This document shows positions 1 to 5,914 of a stretch of 13,106 bases of DNA, piece after piece. Numbering within the stretch: the first letter of the stretch is position 1; every line of letters begins with the position of its first letter. This DNA comes from CAZHPA01 sp964533945 (GTDB lineage: Bacteria > Bacillota > Clostridia > Lachnospirales > WRBF01): positions 1 through 13,106 of the forward strand of contig CAZHPA010000049.1 of NCBI GenBank assembly GCA_964533945.1. The letters are read 5' to 3'. The notes under the pieces were generated by a model that saw nothing but the letters and a program-made list of their open reading frames with translations, had not been told where the DNA came from and ran no database searches. A program made the translations under genes and the position numbers.

Positions 1-18
1 GACCTTGGTAATTCATTA

Positions 19-44
19 CCCACCCGTCTAAGATAAGAGGTGGG
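19..44. repeat. Stem-loop, possible IS200/IS605-type element end
   Basis: A 6-bp GC-rich perfect stem (CCCACC at 19-24, GGTGGG at 39-44) encloses a 14-nt loop. No T-run follows, so it does not look like a simple terminator. Clostridial IS200/IS605 (TnpB) right ends often carry hairpins like this, and one forward frame reads a short open tail ending in TAA at 34-36, which could be the end of a protein starting upstream of the window. The assignment is inference from appearance only; nothing within the window proves a mobile element here. Confidence 0.3.
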
Positions 45-86
45 AGAGTTCTTGGCAACTAGGGGTTAAATAGTTAATAATATAGC

Positions 87-116
87 AAAAAAGACGGAGA
101 CAAGCCCCGTCTTTTT
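87..116 (-). terminator. Terminator of the DUF3798 lipoprotein gene
   Basis: AGACGG (92-97) pairs with CCGTCT (107-112), and the stem is extended by flanking A and T runs. Read on the minus strand the hairpin ends in CCGTCT followed by a T-run. It sits one base beyond the TAA stop (118-120) of the minus-strand gene, as expected for its Rho-independent terminator. Confidence 0.85.
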
Positions 117-117
117 G

Positions 118-1314
118 TTACTCGCCATAAGTTAAAAAGCCCATTAATTCAAAGAAATAATTCGGATAAGTTTTACCTGTTGCCGAGTCTGTATATGGAT
201 TAAGTGTAATTTCGTCTGTTCCTGCATATTCAGCCATTAATTTTTTAAGAACTTCAACGTCGATTTCTTCTTTGTTAACTTCGCCGTTAATCCATTTAAT
301 ACCATATTCGGCAGCAGCAACTGTGCTCATCATTGCAGCCGGAACAGGCCATGTTGAAAATCTTCCAAGAACGCCTTTTTCTCCAAGGATTCTTTCAGTT
401 TCAGAAATTATGTAATTAATATCTCCCATTTCTTCTCCTGTTTCAATACCAAGCGCTGTTGGGAAGCCGTGGTATGGGGAAGGGCAGCAAGGTTGAGGAT
501 AAATAGCAGCTTCGTCAACGCAAGCTTTAATTAAAGGAACTTGCATAGCGCAGTTTGTTGAGAAAAATGCTGTATCTTTGCCGTATTTTTCAATCATTTT
601 AGGTACGTCTTCAAGAATAAAAAGTTGTGCGCCTGTTGTTCCTGCATCTCCCATTGGGTCTGGAGCTGTTGCATCAACAAATTCAATTCCTATTTCTTCG
701 CATTTAGCTTTCATTAAATCACGTCTTCCCGAAAGAAGTGGTTGTGACATGTGGCGTGGGAATGAATAATGTACTAAAGTTTTAGCACCAAGCTTTTGTG
801 CTTGAACAGGAACTAAGTTACCCATTTCTAATTCATCTGGCATTAAAATTAGGTCGGCTCTTGTTGAAACGTCTTCAGGGTTTTCTTGTGGAGTACAATA
901 AGCTATAAAAATGTCGTCTCTTGTTTCTAAAAGTTTATCTACAGCAGCGTTTGTTCCGGGAACGGCTTGATTTATAACAAGTGCTTTAACTTGAGAGTCT
1001 GAAGCAAGTCTTGAAACTATGCTAACCATTTGTTCTTGTTCTGTCATAAAGTTATCGGGCCATGTAACGTGTATAACTTTGTCTGAGCCGTATTTTTCAA
1101 CAACTTGTTGCGCCGAACGGTATTCTTCTTCATTTTGAGAAACCGTATTTGTAATAATGGCAATTTTACCGTCGATACCTGATGGTTGATTTTGTTCTGC
1201 ATTTTGGGATTCGGCTGGCGGCGTTTGATTACTATTCGTTGGCACTTCCTGCTTACAAGCTGTTAAACTTAAAGTAAAACAAGCAGCTAAGAAAAAACTT
1301 ATTAATTTCTTCAT
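118..1314 (-). CDS. DUF3798 family lipoprotein, solute-binding-like
   Basis: This is a 398-aa predicted lipoprotein. The signal peptide ends in the lipobox LTAC with the lipidated Cys at residue 20, followed by a Gln/Asn/Pro-rich linker (about 21-47). The remainder resembles the DUF3798 family of Clostridia: a GKIAIITNTVSQNEEEYR-type start (49-66), an INQAVPGTNAA segment (114-124), SFPRHMS (184-190) and APDPMGDAG (217-225). The family looks like a periplasmic-binding-protein fold, but its ligand is not established as far as I know. A strong AGGAGGAG site sits 5-6 nt before the ATG, which fixes the start. The gene stands alone: it has its own promoter, a palindrome-rich leader and its own terminator, with no permease or ATPase gene beside it. 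A role in binding an extracellular ligand is inference. Confidence 0.85.
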   Translation of the reverse strand: MKKLISFFLAACFTLSLTACKQEVPTNSNQTPPAESQNAEQNQPSGIDGKIAIITNTVSQNEEEYRSAQQVVEKYGSDKVIHVTWPDNFMTEQEQMVSIVSRLASDSQVKALVINQAVPGTNAAVDKLLETRDDIFIAYCTPQENPEDVSTRADLILMPDELEMGNLVPVQAQKLGAKTLVHYSFPRHMSQPLLSGRRDLMKAKCEEIGIEFVDATAPDPMGDAGTTGAQLFILEDVPKMIEKYGKDTAFFSTNCAMQVPLIKACVDEAAIYPQPCCPSPYHGFPTALGIETGEEMGDINYIISETERILGEKGVLGRFSTWPVPAAMMSTVAAAEYGIKWINGEVNKEEIDVEVLKKLMAEYAGTDEITLNPYTDSATGKTYPNYFFELMGFLTYGE

Positions 1315-1360
1315 ACATTTCTCCTCCTAAAATATTCTATTTTCCTTACATTCTTGTTAA

Positions 1361-1378
1361 AATCGGCATAAACCGATT
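1361..1378. promoter_or_regulatory. Inverted repeat in the DUF3798 gene leader
   Basis: AATCGG (1361-1366) and CCGATT (1373-1378) form a 6-bp inverted repeat with a 6-nt spacer. It lies between the predicted promoter and the start codon of the minus-strand DUF3798 gene. It may be an operator half-site pair or a small leader hairpin. No T-run follows on the minus strand, so it is not an obvious terminator. Confidence 0.4.
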
Positions 1379-1384
1379 AAATAG

Positions 1385-1406
1385 TATATGCTTTTAAAAG
1401 CATATA
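1385..1406. promoter_or_regulatory. 22-bp perfect palindrome, candidate operator
   Basis: The half-site TATATGCTTTT is followed directly by its exact reverse complement, giving an uninterrupted 22-bp palindrome. It lies about 20 bp downstream of the predicted -10 of the DUF3798 gene, so a repressor bound here would block transcription. A symmetric dimer-binding operator is the simplest reading, but the regulator is unknown and no transcription-factor gene lies next to it. Confidence 0.5.
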
Positions 1407-1426
1407 GTTCATAACCTATGTTTTTT

Positions 1427-1455
1427 ATAATATCATAAGTTTTATGCCAATGCAA
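1427..1455 (-). promoter_or_regulatory. Predicted promoter of the DUF3798 gene
   Basis: On the minus strand, TTGCAT (plus 1450-1455) and TATTAT (plus 1427-1432) are separated by 17 bp, close to the vegetative sigma-A consensus. The inferred start of transcription gives a leader of roughly 100 nt that contains both inverted repeats before the ribosome binding site. Confidence 0.5.
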
Positions 1456-1492
1456 ATAAAAATTTTAACATACCAGCTTTTTGGAAATTAAA

Positions 1493-1529
1493 AAAGCCAA
1501 AAAATATTTAATAAATATCTTTTGACTTT
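1493..1529 (-). terminator. Terminator of the DUF2807 lipoprotein gene
   Basis: A long AT-rich stem (about 1493-1507 with 1515-1529, two mismatches) contains a GCC/GAC core. On the minus strand it ends in GGCTTTTTT, giving a U-tract. It lies about 45 bp past the stop codon of the minus-strand DUF2807 gene and upstream of the next gene's promoter, so the two lipoprotein genes are separate transcription units. Confidence 0.75.
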
Positions 1530-1574
1530 ACCAATTAATTCTTTTAAGTAAAAGTAAAATTTATATAAAAAATC

Positions 1575-2330
1575 TTACCTTGGGCTAATTTTTCCCACCC
1601 CATCTGCGGATTTATTAACAGAAACAGGGTTGCCATCATAATTAATAACCCCAGCACCTTCTAAATTAGCTTCTAGATTATTTGATACATATATGTTGCA
1701 TTTTGCTAAACCAGCCGTTTCAATTGTAGTGTCAACAGTTTTAAAATCATAAGCCTCAAGATTTAACGCCCCATCTATTTTAATATTACTATTAGCACAT
1801 TCCCCAACTAGGCTAATATCTCCTAAGCCTTCAACATTTAACGTAAAGTTATCAAGGTTGCCAAAAACCATTTTACCACTATAAAGGCCATCTAATTCTA
1901 CATTGCATTCTTTTACGGACGGCAAGTTTACGTCTAAATCGTATAGACCATATGTCTCAATATGATTTAAAGGAGTTCCAACTTGCAAAGTAAAGTCATC
2001 AGTTTTATAACGTTTTTCGCTATCGCCTTTAACTAAAATTGTTTTAGTTGAGTCATCAACGCTAATATCTATTGTATCTAAAATATTTTTATCAGTAGTA
2101 ATCACAACCGCATCTTCAAGGCTTTCGTTAATTACTAACTTAGGGCTTTTTTTCTCATTAAAAATAACGTCTTCAATAACTAATTTATATATATCGCCTT
2201 CAAGCGTTACTGAATCAGATGTTTGTTGCCCATTTCCTTTAAAACTATTTTTGTTAATAAAACTTATACAGCCTGTAAGAGTAGTTGTTATTAGTGCTGC
2301 AAAAAATAATGTTTTAGCTAACTTTTTCAT
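1575..2330 (-). CDS. DUF2807 (GIN domain) lipoprotein
   Basis: This 251-aa lipoprotein has a signal peptide ending in LTGC (Cys21). The mature part has the pattern of the DUF2807/GIN (putative auto-transporter adhesin head) family: alternating short beta strands, a DKNILDTIDISVDD element (80-93) typical of the family's N-terminal part, then repeated rungs with Gly turns (ELDGLYSG 145-152, NVEGLGDIS 165-173, KIDGALNL 184-191, ANLEGAGVIN 221-230). This predicts a right-handed beta-helix-like surface domain. The function of the family is poorly defined; adhesion or envelope stress roles have been proposed. The start is supported by GAGAGG shortly upstream of the ATG. It is divergent from the stalk-domain gene, with about 250 bp between them. 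No partner gene is visible. Confidence 0.8.
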   Translation of the reverse strand: MKKLAKTLFFAALITTTLTGCISFINKNSFKGNGQQTSDSVTLEGDIYKLVIEDVIFNEKKSPKLVINESLEDAVVITTDKNILDTIDISVDDSTKTILVKGDSEKRYKTDDFTLQVGTPLNHIETYGLYDLDVNLPSVKECNVELDGLYSGKMVFGNLDNFTLNVEGLGDISLVGECANSNIKIDGALNLEAYDFKTVDTTIETAGLAKCNIYVSNNLEANLEGAGVINYDGNPVSVNKSADGVGKISPR

Positions 2331-2541
2331 ATTAATACCTCTCTTGAAATATTTTTGATATTATTTTATACGGATGCCGTTATATTTTGTTTGCTATATT
2401 TTGCATATCTTCTAATTTATATAGCTACATAATGTGCATTATAAAATATTTGGGTATTATTATAAATAAATTTTTTATAATTGTAAACCTTATTAATATA
2501 AATAGAATAAAAACCGAAACTTTTTTTAAAATTAATCGTCT

Positions 2542-2570
2542 TATAATTAAAAGCACAAACTATAAGGAGG
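2542..2570 (+). promoter_or_regulatory. -10 box and ribosome binding site of the stalk-domain gene
   Basis: A perfect TATAAT (2542-2547) precedes the start codon by about 30 bp. No good -35 sits 17 bp upstream, where the sequence is ACTTTT. A strong AAGGAGG (2564-2570) lies 7 nt before the ATG and fixes the start of the downstream gene. The rest of the 2331-2541 intergenic stretch is very AT-rich and I see no gene in it, only a small ACGG-ATG-CCGT inverted repeat at 2370-2380. Confidence 0.5.
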
Positions 2571-2577
2571 AAGTAAA

Positions 2578-3648
2578 ATGAAAAAATTGCTAACTTTAGC
2601 TTTAAGCATATGTTTAATGTCAACATTTTCTATATCGGCAAATGCTGAACAATTGTTAGTTGAATCACCAGATAATGCAGAAGTTGTTAGCCTTGAAGAG
2701 CCTAGCCCAATTTTAAGTTCATCTGCTATTATAAAAGATATTGCAATGGACGGAGAAGTAACGTTATTAACACTTACTACAAACAATGAAATGATACCCG
2801 AAGTTGTTGCAAAAGTTTACTCGGATACTGCAATTATAGATACACAGACAGGTTTGCCTGTATCTGTTGAAACTCTTAAACAAAATGATAAAATTTTGGT
2901 TTTTGTTTCATCTGCAATGACAAGAAGTATTCCTCCTCAAGCCAATGCAATTGCTATTATAACAAATATTCAAGAAGACAAGCCTTCTGCTAGATATTTT
3001 GAGGCATTGGAAGTTACAAAAAATGATGATGGAAGCGTTACTATTTTAAGCAGTGATAAAATGTATTTAGTAACTGTTTTGCCAAACGAAACCGAAATAT
3101 CACCATATAAAACTAAGCAAATAGTTGGTATTAATGATATTAAGGTTGGAAGCAAATTTTTTGGCTGGTTTGATATAATGACATTAAGCATACCTGCCCA
3201 AGCAACGCTTACAAAGCTGGTTCTTTTGCCTGAAATAATTGAAGATGAAACCGATAATAAAACTATTTCTTTCAAAGATATACCAACAAGCGTAACAATT
3301 AATGACAGTAAAGTTGATTTAGGGGAATTAAAATTATTTATGCAATATGATGAATTAATGGTTCCTTTAAGACTTATATCAGAACAGTTAGGCTTTGCAA
3401 TAACTTGGAATCAAGCAACAAAAACAGCAACGCTTGTTGATGGTACAATTAAATCTGAAGTTCAAATAGGATATGATAATTATGGAAAAACTGTTTCGGG
3501 AGATGAAATAATACCGCTTCATTTTGGGGTTACCCCAATGCTTGTTAATGGAACTACTTTTGTTCCACTTAAATATTTCGAGATGCTTTTTGATGAAGCT
3601 AGCATAGCTTCCATAATTAATGGAGCTTTATTTATTAAAACAGCTTAA
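2578..3648 (+). CDS. Secreted protein with duplicated domain and copper amine oxidase-like stalk domain
   Basis: This 356-aa protein has a Sec signal peptide (hydrophobic core about 5-20, likely cut after ANA at 23). The middle contains two copies of an approximately 80-residue beta-rich unit (about 49-130 and 140-216). Each ends in a similar motif: AMTRSIPPQANA (113-124) and IMTLSIPAQATL (200-211). The C-terminal part (about 236-354) matches the copper amine oxidase N-terminal-like or stalk domain of Firmicute surface proteins, with MVPLRLISEQLGF (261-273), a TWN..TKTATL element (276-286) and the second TTFVPLKYFEML (326-337). This domain does not bind copper in these proteins and probably serves wall association or protein contact. 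It is monocistronic between its own promoter and a terminator. The biological role is unknown. Confidence 0.75.
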   Translation: MKKLLTLALSICLMSTFSISANAEQLLVESPDNAEVVSLEEPSPILSSSAIIKDIAMDGEVTLLTLTTNNEMIPEVVAKVYSDTAIIDTQTGLPVSVETLKQNDKILVFVSSAMTRSIPPQANAIAIITNIQEDKPSARYFEALEVTKNDDGSVTILSSDKMYLVTVLPNETEISPYKTKQIVGINDIKVGSKFFGWFDIMTLSIPAQATLTKLVLLPEIIEDETDNKTISFKDIPTSVTINDSKVDLGELKLFMQYDELMVPLRLISEQLGFAITWNQATKTATLVDGTIKSEVQIGYDNYGKTVSGDEIIPLHFGVTPMLVNGTTFVPLKYFEMLFDEASIASIINGALFIKTA

Positions 3649-3666
3649 TTTAGTTTAATTTAATTA

Positions 3667-3703
3667 AAAAAGCCGAAGAATTTATAGATTCATTCGGCTT
3701 TTT
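3667..3703. terminator. Bidirectional terminator between stalk-domain gene and cotJC
   Basis: AAAAAGCCGAA (3667-3677) pairs perfectly with TTCGGCTTTTT (3693-3703) around a 15-nt loop. T-runs flank it on both strands. It lies 18 bp after the plus-strand stop and about 46 bp after the minus-strand cotJC stop, so it can end transcription from both sides. Confidence 0.88.
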
Positions 3704-3749
3704 ATAACTTTTTTTATATTAGTAATTACTAAATATTTTTAAATTATAT

Positions 3750-4346
3750 CTATCTATCAAATTCTGGGTTAAATGCATAAAAGTTTTTGCAATTTAGCCT
3801 GCTTTTAACTATTTCTAAAGCTTCGCCAAATCTTTGGAAATGAACTACTTCACGTTGTCTTAAAAATCTGATTGGGTCAATTACATCTGGGTCGTCAACA
3901 AGGCGTATGATATTGTCATAAGTTGTTCTTGCTTTTTGCTCTGCTGCCATGTCTTCTACTAAATCGGTTATAGCATCGCCTTTAGAAGCATAGCCGGCTG
4001 CATTAAAAGGTGTTCCTGAAGCAGCAACCGAATATATGCCGGTCGTGTGGTCTACAAAATACGTATCAAATCCGCTTCTTTTAATTTCTTCAATACTCAA
4101 ATTTCTGGTTAATTGGTGTACTATTGTACAAATCATTTCTATATGCCCTAATTCTTCAGTTCCTATATCAGTTAGAACAGCCATTACTTCTTTATAAGGC
4201 ATAGAAAAACGCTGTGACAAATATCGTAAAGATGCTCCAAGCTCTCCGTCCGGTCCGCCAAATTGTGTCATTATAATTTTGGCAGCTGCAGCATTTGGTC
4301 TTCTAATTTTAACAGGATATTGCAACTTCTTTTCATATTCCCACAT
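3750..4346 (-). CDS. cotJC: Spore coat protein CotJC, manganese catalase family
   Basis: This 198-aa protein belongs to the ferritin-like, dimanganese catalase family and is full length for CotJC. The five residues expected to coordinate manganese appear to be present: Glu35 (DGELGAS), Glu65 and His68 (TEELGHIE), Glu136 (AAEQKAR) and His169 (REVVHFQRF). The active site therefore looks intact, in contrast to a purely structural coat role. In Bacillus, CotJC is an inner-coat protein made in the mother cell under sigma E control, and related clostridial proteins have been linked to peroxide removal. It is the last gene of cotJABC. Only 3 nt separate it from cotJB, whose final codons supply its GGAGG ribosome binding site, which suggests translational coupling. 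Confidence 0.93.
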   Translation of the reverse strand: MWEYEKKLQYPVKIRRPNAAAAKIIMTQFGGPDGELGASLRYLSQRFSMPYKEVMAVLTDIGTEELGHIEMICTIVHQLTRNLSIEEIKRSGFDTYFVDHTTGIYSVAASGTPFNAAGYASKGDAITDLVEDMAAEQKARTTYDNIIRLVDDPDVIDPIRFLRQREVVHFQRFGEALEIVKSRLNCKNFYAFNPEFDR

Positions 4347-4349
4347 AAA

Positions 4350-4613
4350 CTATGCCTCCATTTCCCAAGGCCAAGGACAATTAATCCAAGACCATTTGTT
4401 CGAAACACATACATCGCTTGCTGTTATAGGTCCATACATTCTTGTGTATTCTGCAGTTACTTCTTGCAACATTTCTTTATGCCTTTTATAGTATTCAATG
4501 GCATTCATATCTGTTGGGTGTGTATCTAAATATAAAATAACATCTTCGACACAAAAACAAACTGCTTGAAGTCTTCTTAAAAGACGCTCCCTGTTATAAA
4601 AATTATTAGCCAT
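4350..4613 (-). CDS. cotJB: Spore coat protein CotJB
   Basis: This 87-aa protein is recognisable as CotJB by its Tyr-rich helical centre with Cys-Phe-Cys (CFCVEDVILYLDTHP, about 19-33), a YYKRHKEML segment, the YGPITASDV stretch and the Trp-rich tail ending NCPWPWEMEA. The frame is open for 26 more codons upstream, but the start at 4613 is preferred. It has AGAGGTGAT a few bases upstream, begins 5 nt after the cotJA stop, and gives the usual family length. CotJB is thought to act with CotJA and CotJC in coat assembly; its biochemical role is not known. Confidence 0.92.
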   Translation of the reverse strand: MANNFYNRERLLRRLQAVCFCVEDVILYLDTHPTDMNAIEYYKRHKEMLQEVTAEYTRMYGPITASDVCVSNKWSWINCPWPWEMEA

Positions 4614-4618
4614 ATTAA

Positions 4619-4798
4619 TCACCTCTTGCCTAGAAATGGTAAATACAAATCGGGAAAAATTGTTCCTTTTTCCAATGCCGTATCTGTGCAATACGTTTTA
4701 GTCCATGTTTGCATAGGAACATAGGAAATTGCAAGCGGAAATTGATTGTGCATTTCCCCTCCAAAATGTGTCTCACCGCAACCGCAACCATGCTTCAT
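4619..4798 (-). CDS. cotJA: Spore coat-associated protein CotJA (short ORF)
   Basis: Reading the minus strand gives a 59-residue ORF with CotJA hallmarks: a FPLAISYVPMQTW segment (20-32), then LEKGTIFPDLYLPFLGKR at the C terminus, matching the family's pattern of a Pro-rich centre and a G-T-I-F-P-[DE]-L-x-x-P-F end. The N terminus is Cys/Gly/His-rich (KHGCGCGETHFGGE), which could bind metal or cross-link, but that is inference. An AAAGGGG site lies about 9 nt before the ATG. It overlaps the cotJB ribosome binding site region and is followed by cotJB after 5 nt. Its position as first gene of cotJABC matches the order in Bacillus. Confidence 0.93.
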   Translation of the reverse strand: MKHGCGCGETHFGGEMHNQFPLAISYVPMQTWTKTYCTDTALEKGTIFPDLYLPFLGKR

Positions 4799-4833
4799 AT
4801 TTTTTTGCCCCTTTCGATTTTTGCTTATGGTAC

Positions 4834-4860
4834 ATTCTATGCTAGACCAAAAAAATTGTG
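4834..4860 (-). promoter_or_regulatory. Candidate sigma-E promoter of cotJABC
   Basis: On the minus strand, CATAGAAT (plus 4834-4841) differs from the sigma-E -10 consensus CATACAAT at one base. CACAATT (plus 4854-4860) sits 12 bp further upstream and is only a weak match to the sigma-E -35 element. The -10 lies 35 bp before the cotJA start. Known sigma-E control of cotJ in Bacillus makes this plausible, but the spacing is slightly short. Confidence 0.45.
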
Positions 4861-4921
4861 ATTTATTTATATTGCTTTAAATGGCAATGCTGTAATATTG
4901 CAAGGTTACAAAAAAATAAAT

Positions 4922-4976
4922 TTTACCCAAACTTTACATAAATACTGTCGTAGATTTTACATTTGTAAATTATAAT
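4922..4976 (+). promoter_or_regulatory. Candidate Pho-box promoter of the pst operon
   Basis: A perfect TATAAT lies at 4971-4976, but the position 17 bp upstream (TCGTAG) is a poor -35, as in activator-dependent promoters. Just upstream are repeated units with about 11-bp spacing: TTTACCCAAAC (4922-4932), TTTACATAAAT (4933-4943), a divergent unit containing CTGTC (4944-4955), and TTTACATTTGT (4956-4966). TTTACA resembles the TT(A/T/C)ACA boxes bound by PhoP in Bacillus, and their placement at roughly -61 to -17 is right for activation. Binding by the regulator encoded at the end of this operon is inference. Confidence 0.6.
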
Positions 4977-5044
4977 TTGACTGCATTAATAAAAATGATG
5001 TAGTTGTTTTTTAATTATTAATTTAAATTATGGGGGTAAAGCAA

Positions 5045-5914
5045 ATGAAAAGATGTTTAAGCATTGTGCTTATGGCAATTATAACTGTTGCTATGCTTGC
5101 AGGTTGTGCTGCAAACAATAGTGAGGCAAACATTAATGAAACAATTAACGTAATATCCCGTGAACCCGGAAGTGGTACTCGTGGTGCTTTTATTGAACTT
5201 TTTAAAATTGAAGTTAAAGACGCAAACGGCAATAAAAAAGATATGACCAGCGACGAAGCTATAGTTCAACAAAAAACAGATGCTGTTATAACAAGCATTA
5301 CAGGCGACAAAAATGCAATTGGTTACATTTCGCTTGGTTCGCTTTCAGAAAATGTTAAAGCTCTTGAAATTGATGGTGTTAAAGCTAATGCTGAAAATGT
5401 AAAAAACAGTACATATAAAATTGCAAGACCATTTATTATTGCTACTAAAGGCGAAACAACAGAACTTACGAAAGACTTTATTAACTTTATACTATCAGCA
5501 GAAGGGCAGGCAGTTGTTGTTGCCGATGGTCGCATAGCTGTTGCTGATAACGCTTCTGCTTATAGTGGAAGCAAACCAAGCGGCAAAATTGTAGTTGGCG
5601 GTTCTTCTTCTGTATCACCTACAATGGAAAAATTAAGAGAAGCATATATTAAAATAAACTCTAACGCTACAATTGAAATTCAAACAACAGATAGCAGCTC
5701 CGGAATGACAGGGGTTTCGGAAGGTACTTTAAACATTGGCATGTCTAGCCGTGAATTAAAGGATAGCGAAAAAGAGAAATTAACAAGCATAGAAATTGCC
5801 CTTGATGGAATTGCTGTTATTGTAAACAACGATAATACTGTAAAAGAAATGACAAGCGAACAAGTAAGACAAATATTTACAGGAGAGCTTACAAAGTGGA
5901 GCGAAATAGAATAG
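5045..5914 (+). CDS. pstS: Phosphate-binding lipoprotein PstS, halves in permuted order
   Basis: This 289-aa lipoprotein (lipobox LAGC, Cys21) is the extracellular phosphate receptor of the Pst ABC transporter. Both halves of a PstS are present but in reversed order. The half normally at the C terminus comes first (about 33-165): the SREPGSGTRGAF phosphate-binding loop (38-49), AIGYISLGSL (91-100) and DFINFILSAEGQAVV (144-158). The half normally at the N terminus follows (about 180-289): GGSSSVSPTMEKL (185-197), TTDSSSGMTG (214-223), the SSREL motif (234-238) and the end FTGELTKW. The phosphate-contact segments therefore all remain. The start at ATG 5045 is chosen because GGGGGT precedes it and the signal peptide begins there; an ATG 15 nt upstream is less likely. 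The last 19 bases overlap pstC. Confidence 0.9.
   Translation: MKRCLSIVLMAIITVAMLAGCAANNSEANINETINVISREPGSGTRGAFIELFKIEVKDANGNKKDMTSDEAIVQQKTDAVITSITGDKNAIGYISLGSLSENVKALEIDGVKANAENVKNSTYKIARPFIIATKGETTELTKDFINFILSAEGQAVVVADGRIAVADNASAYSGSKPSGKIVVGGSSSVSPTMEKLREAYIKINSNATIEIQTTDSSSGMTGVSEGTLNIGMSSRELKDSEKEKLTSIEIALDGIAVIVNNDNTVKEMTSEQVRQIFTGELTKWSEIE

Noticed and set aside
2387..2626. Small ORFs on both strands between the DUF2807 and stalk-domain genes
   Set aside because: They lie in very AT-rich sequence, have no ribosome binding site or family resemblance, and overlap promoter and signal-peptide regions of the real genes.
4263..4529. Plus-strand ORFs over the cotJB/cotJC junction
   Set aside because: They are antisense shadows of the well-identified cotJB and cotJC genes.
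4350..4691. Longer cotJB starting at 4691 (113 aa)
   Set aside because: The first 26 codons overlap cotJA almost entirely, whereas ATG 4613 has a good ribosome binding site right after the cotJA stop and gives the normal family length.
5045..5914. PstS being a truncated or frameshifted protein
   Set aside because: The abrupt end after FTGELTKW looks like truncation, but the missing second half is found intact at the N terminus, and the total length is normal for PstS.
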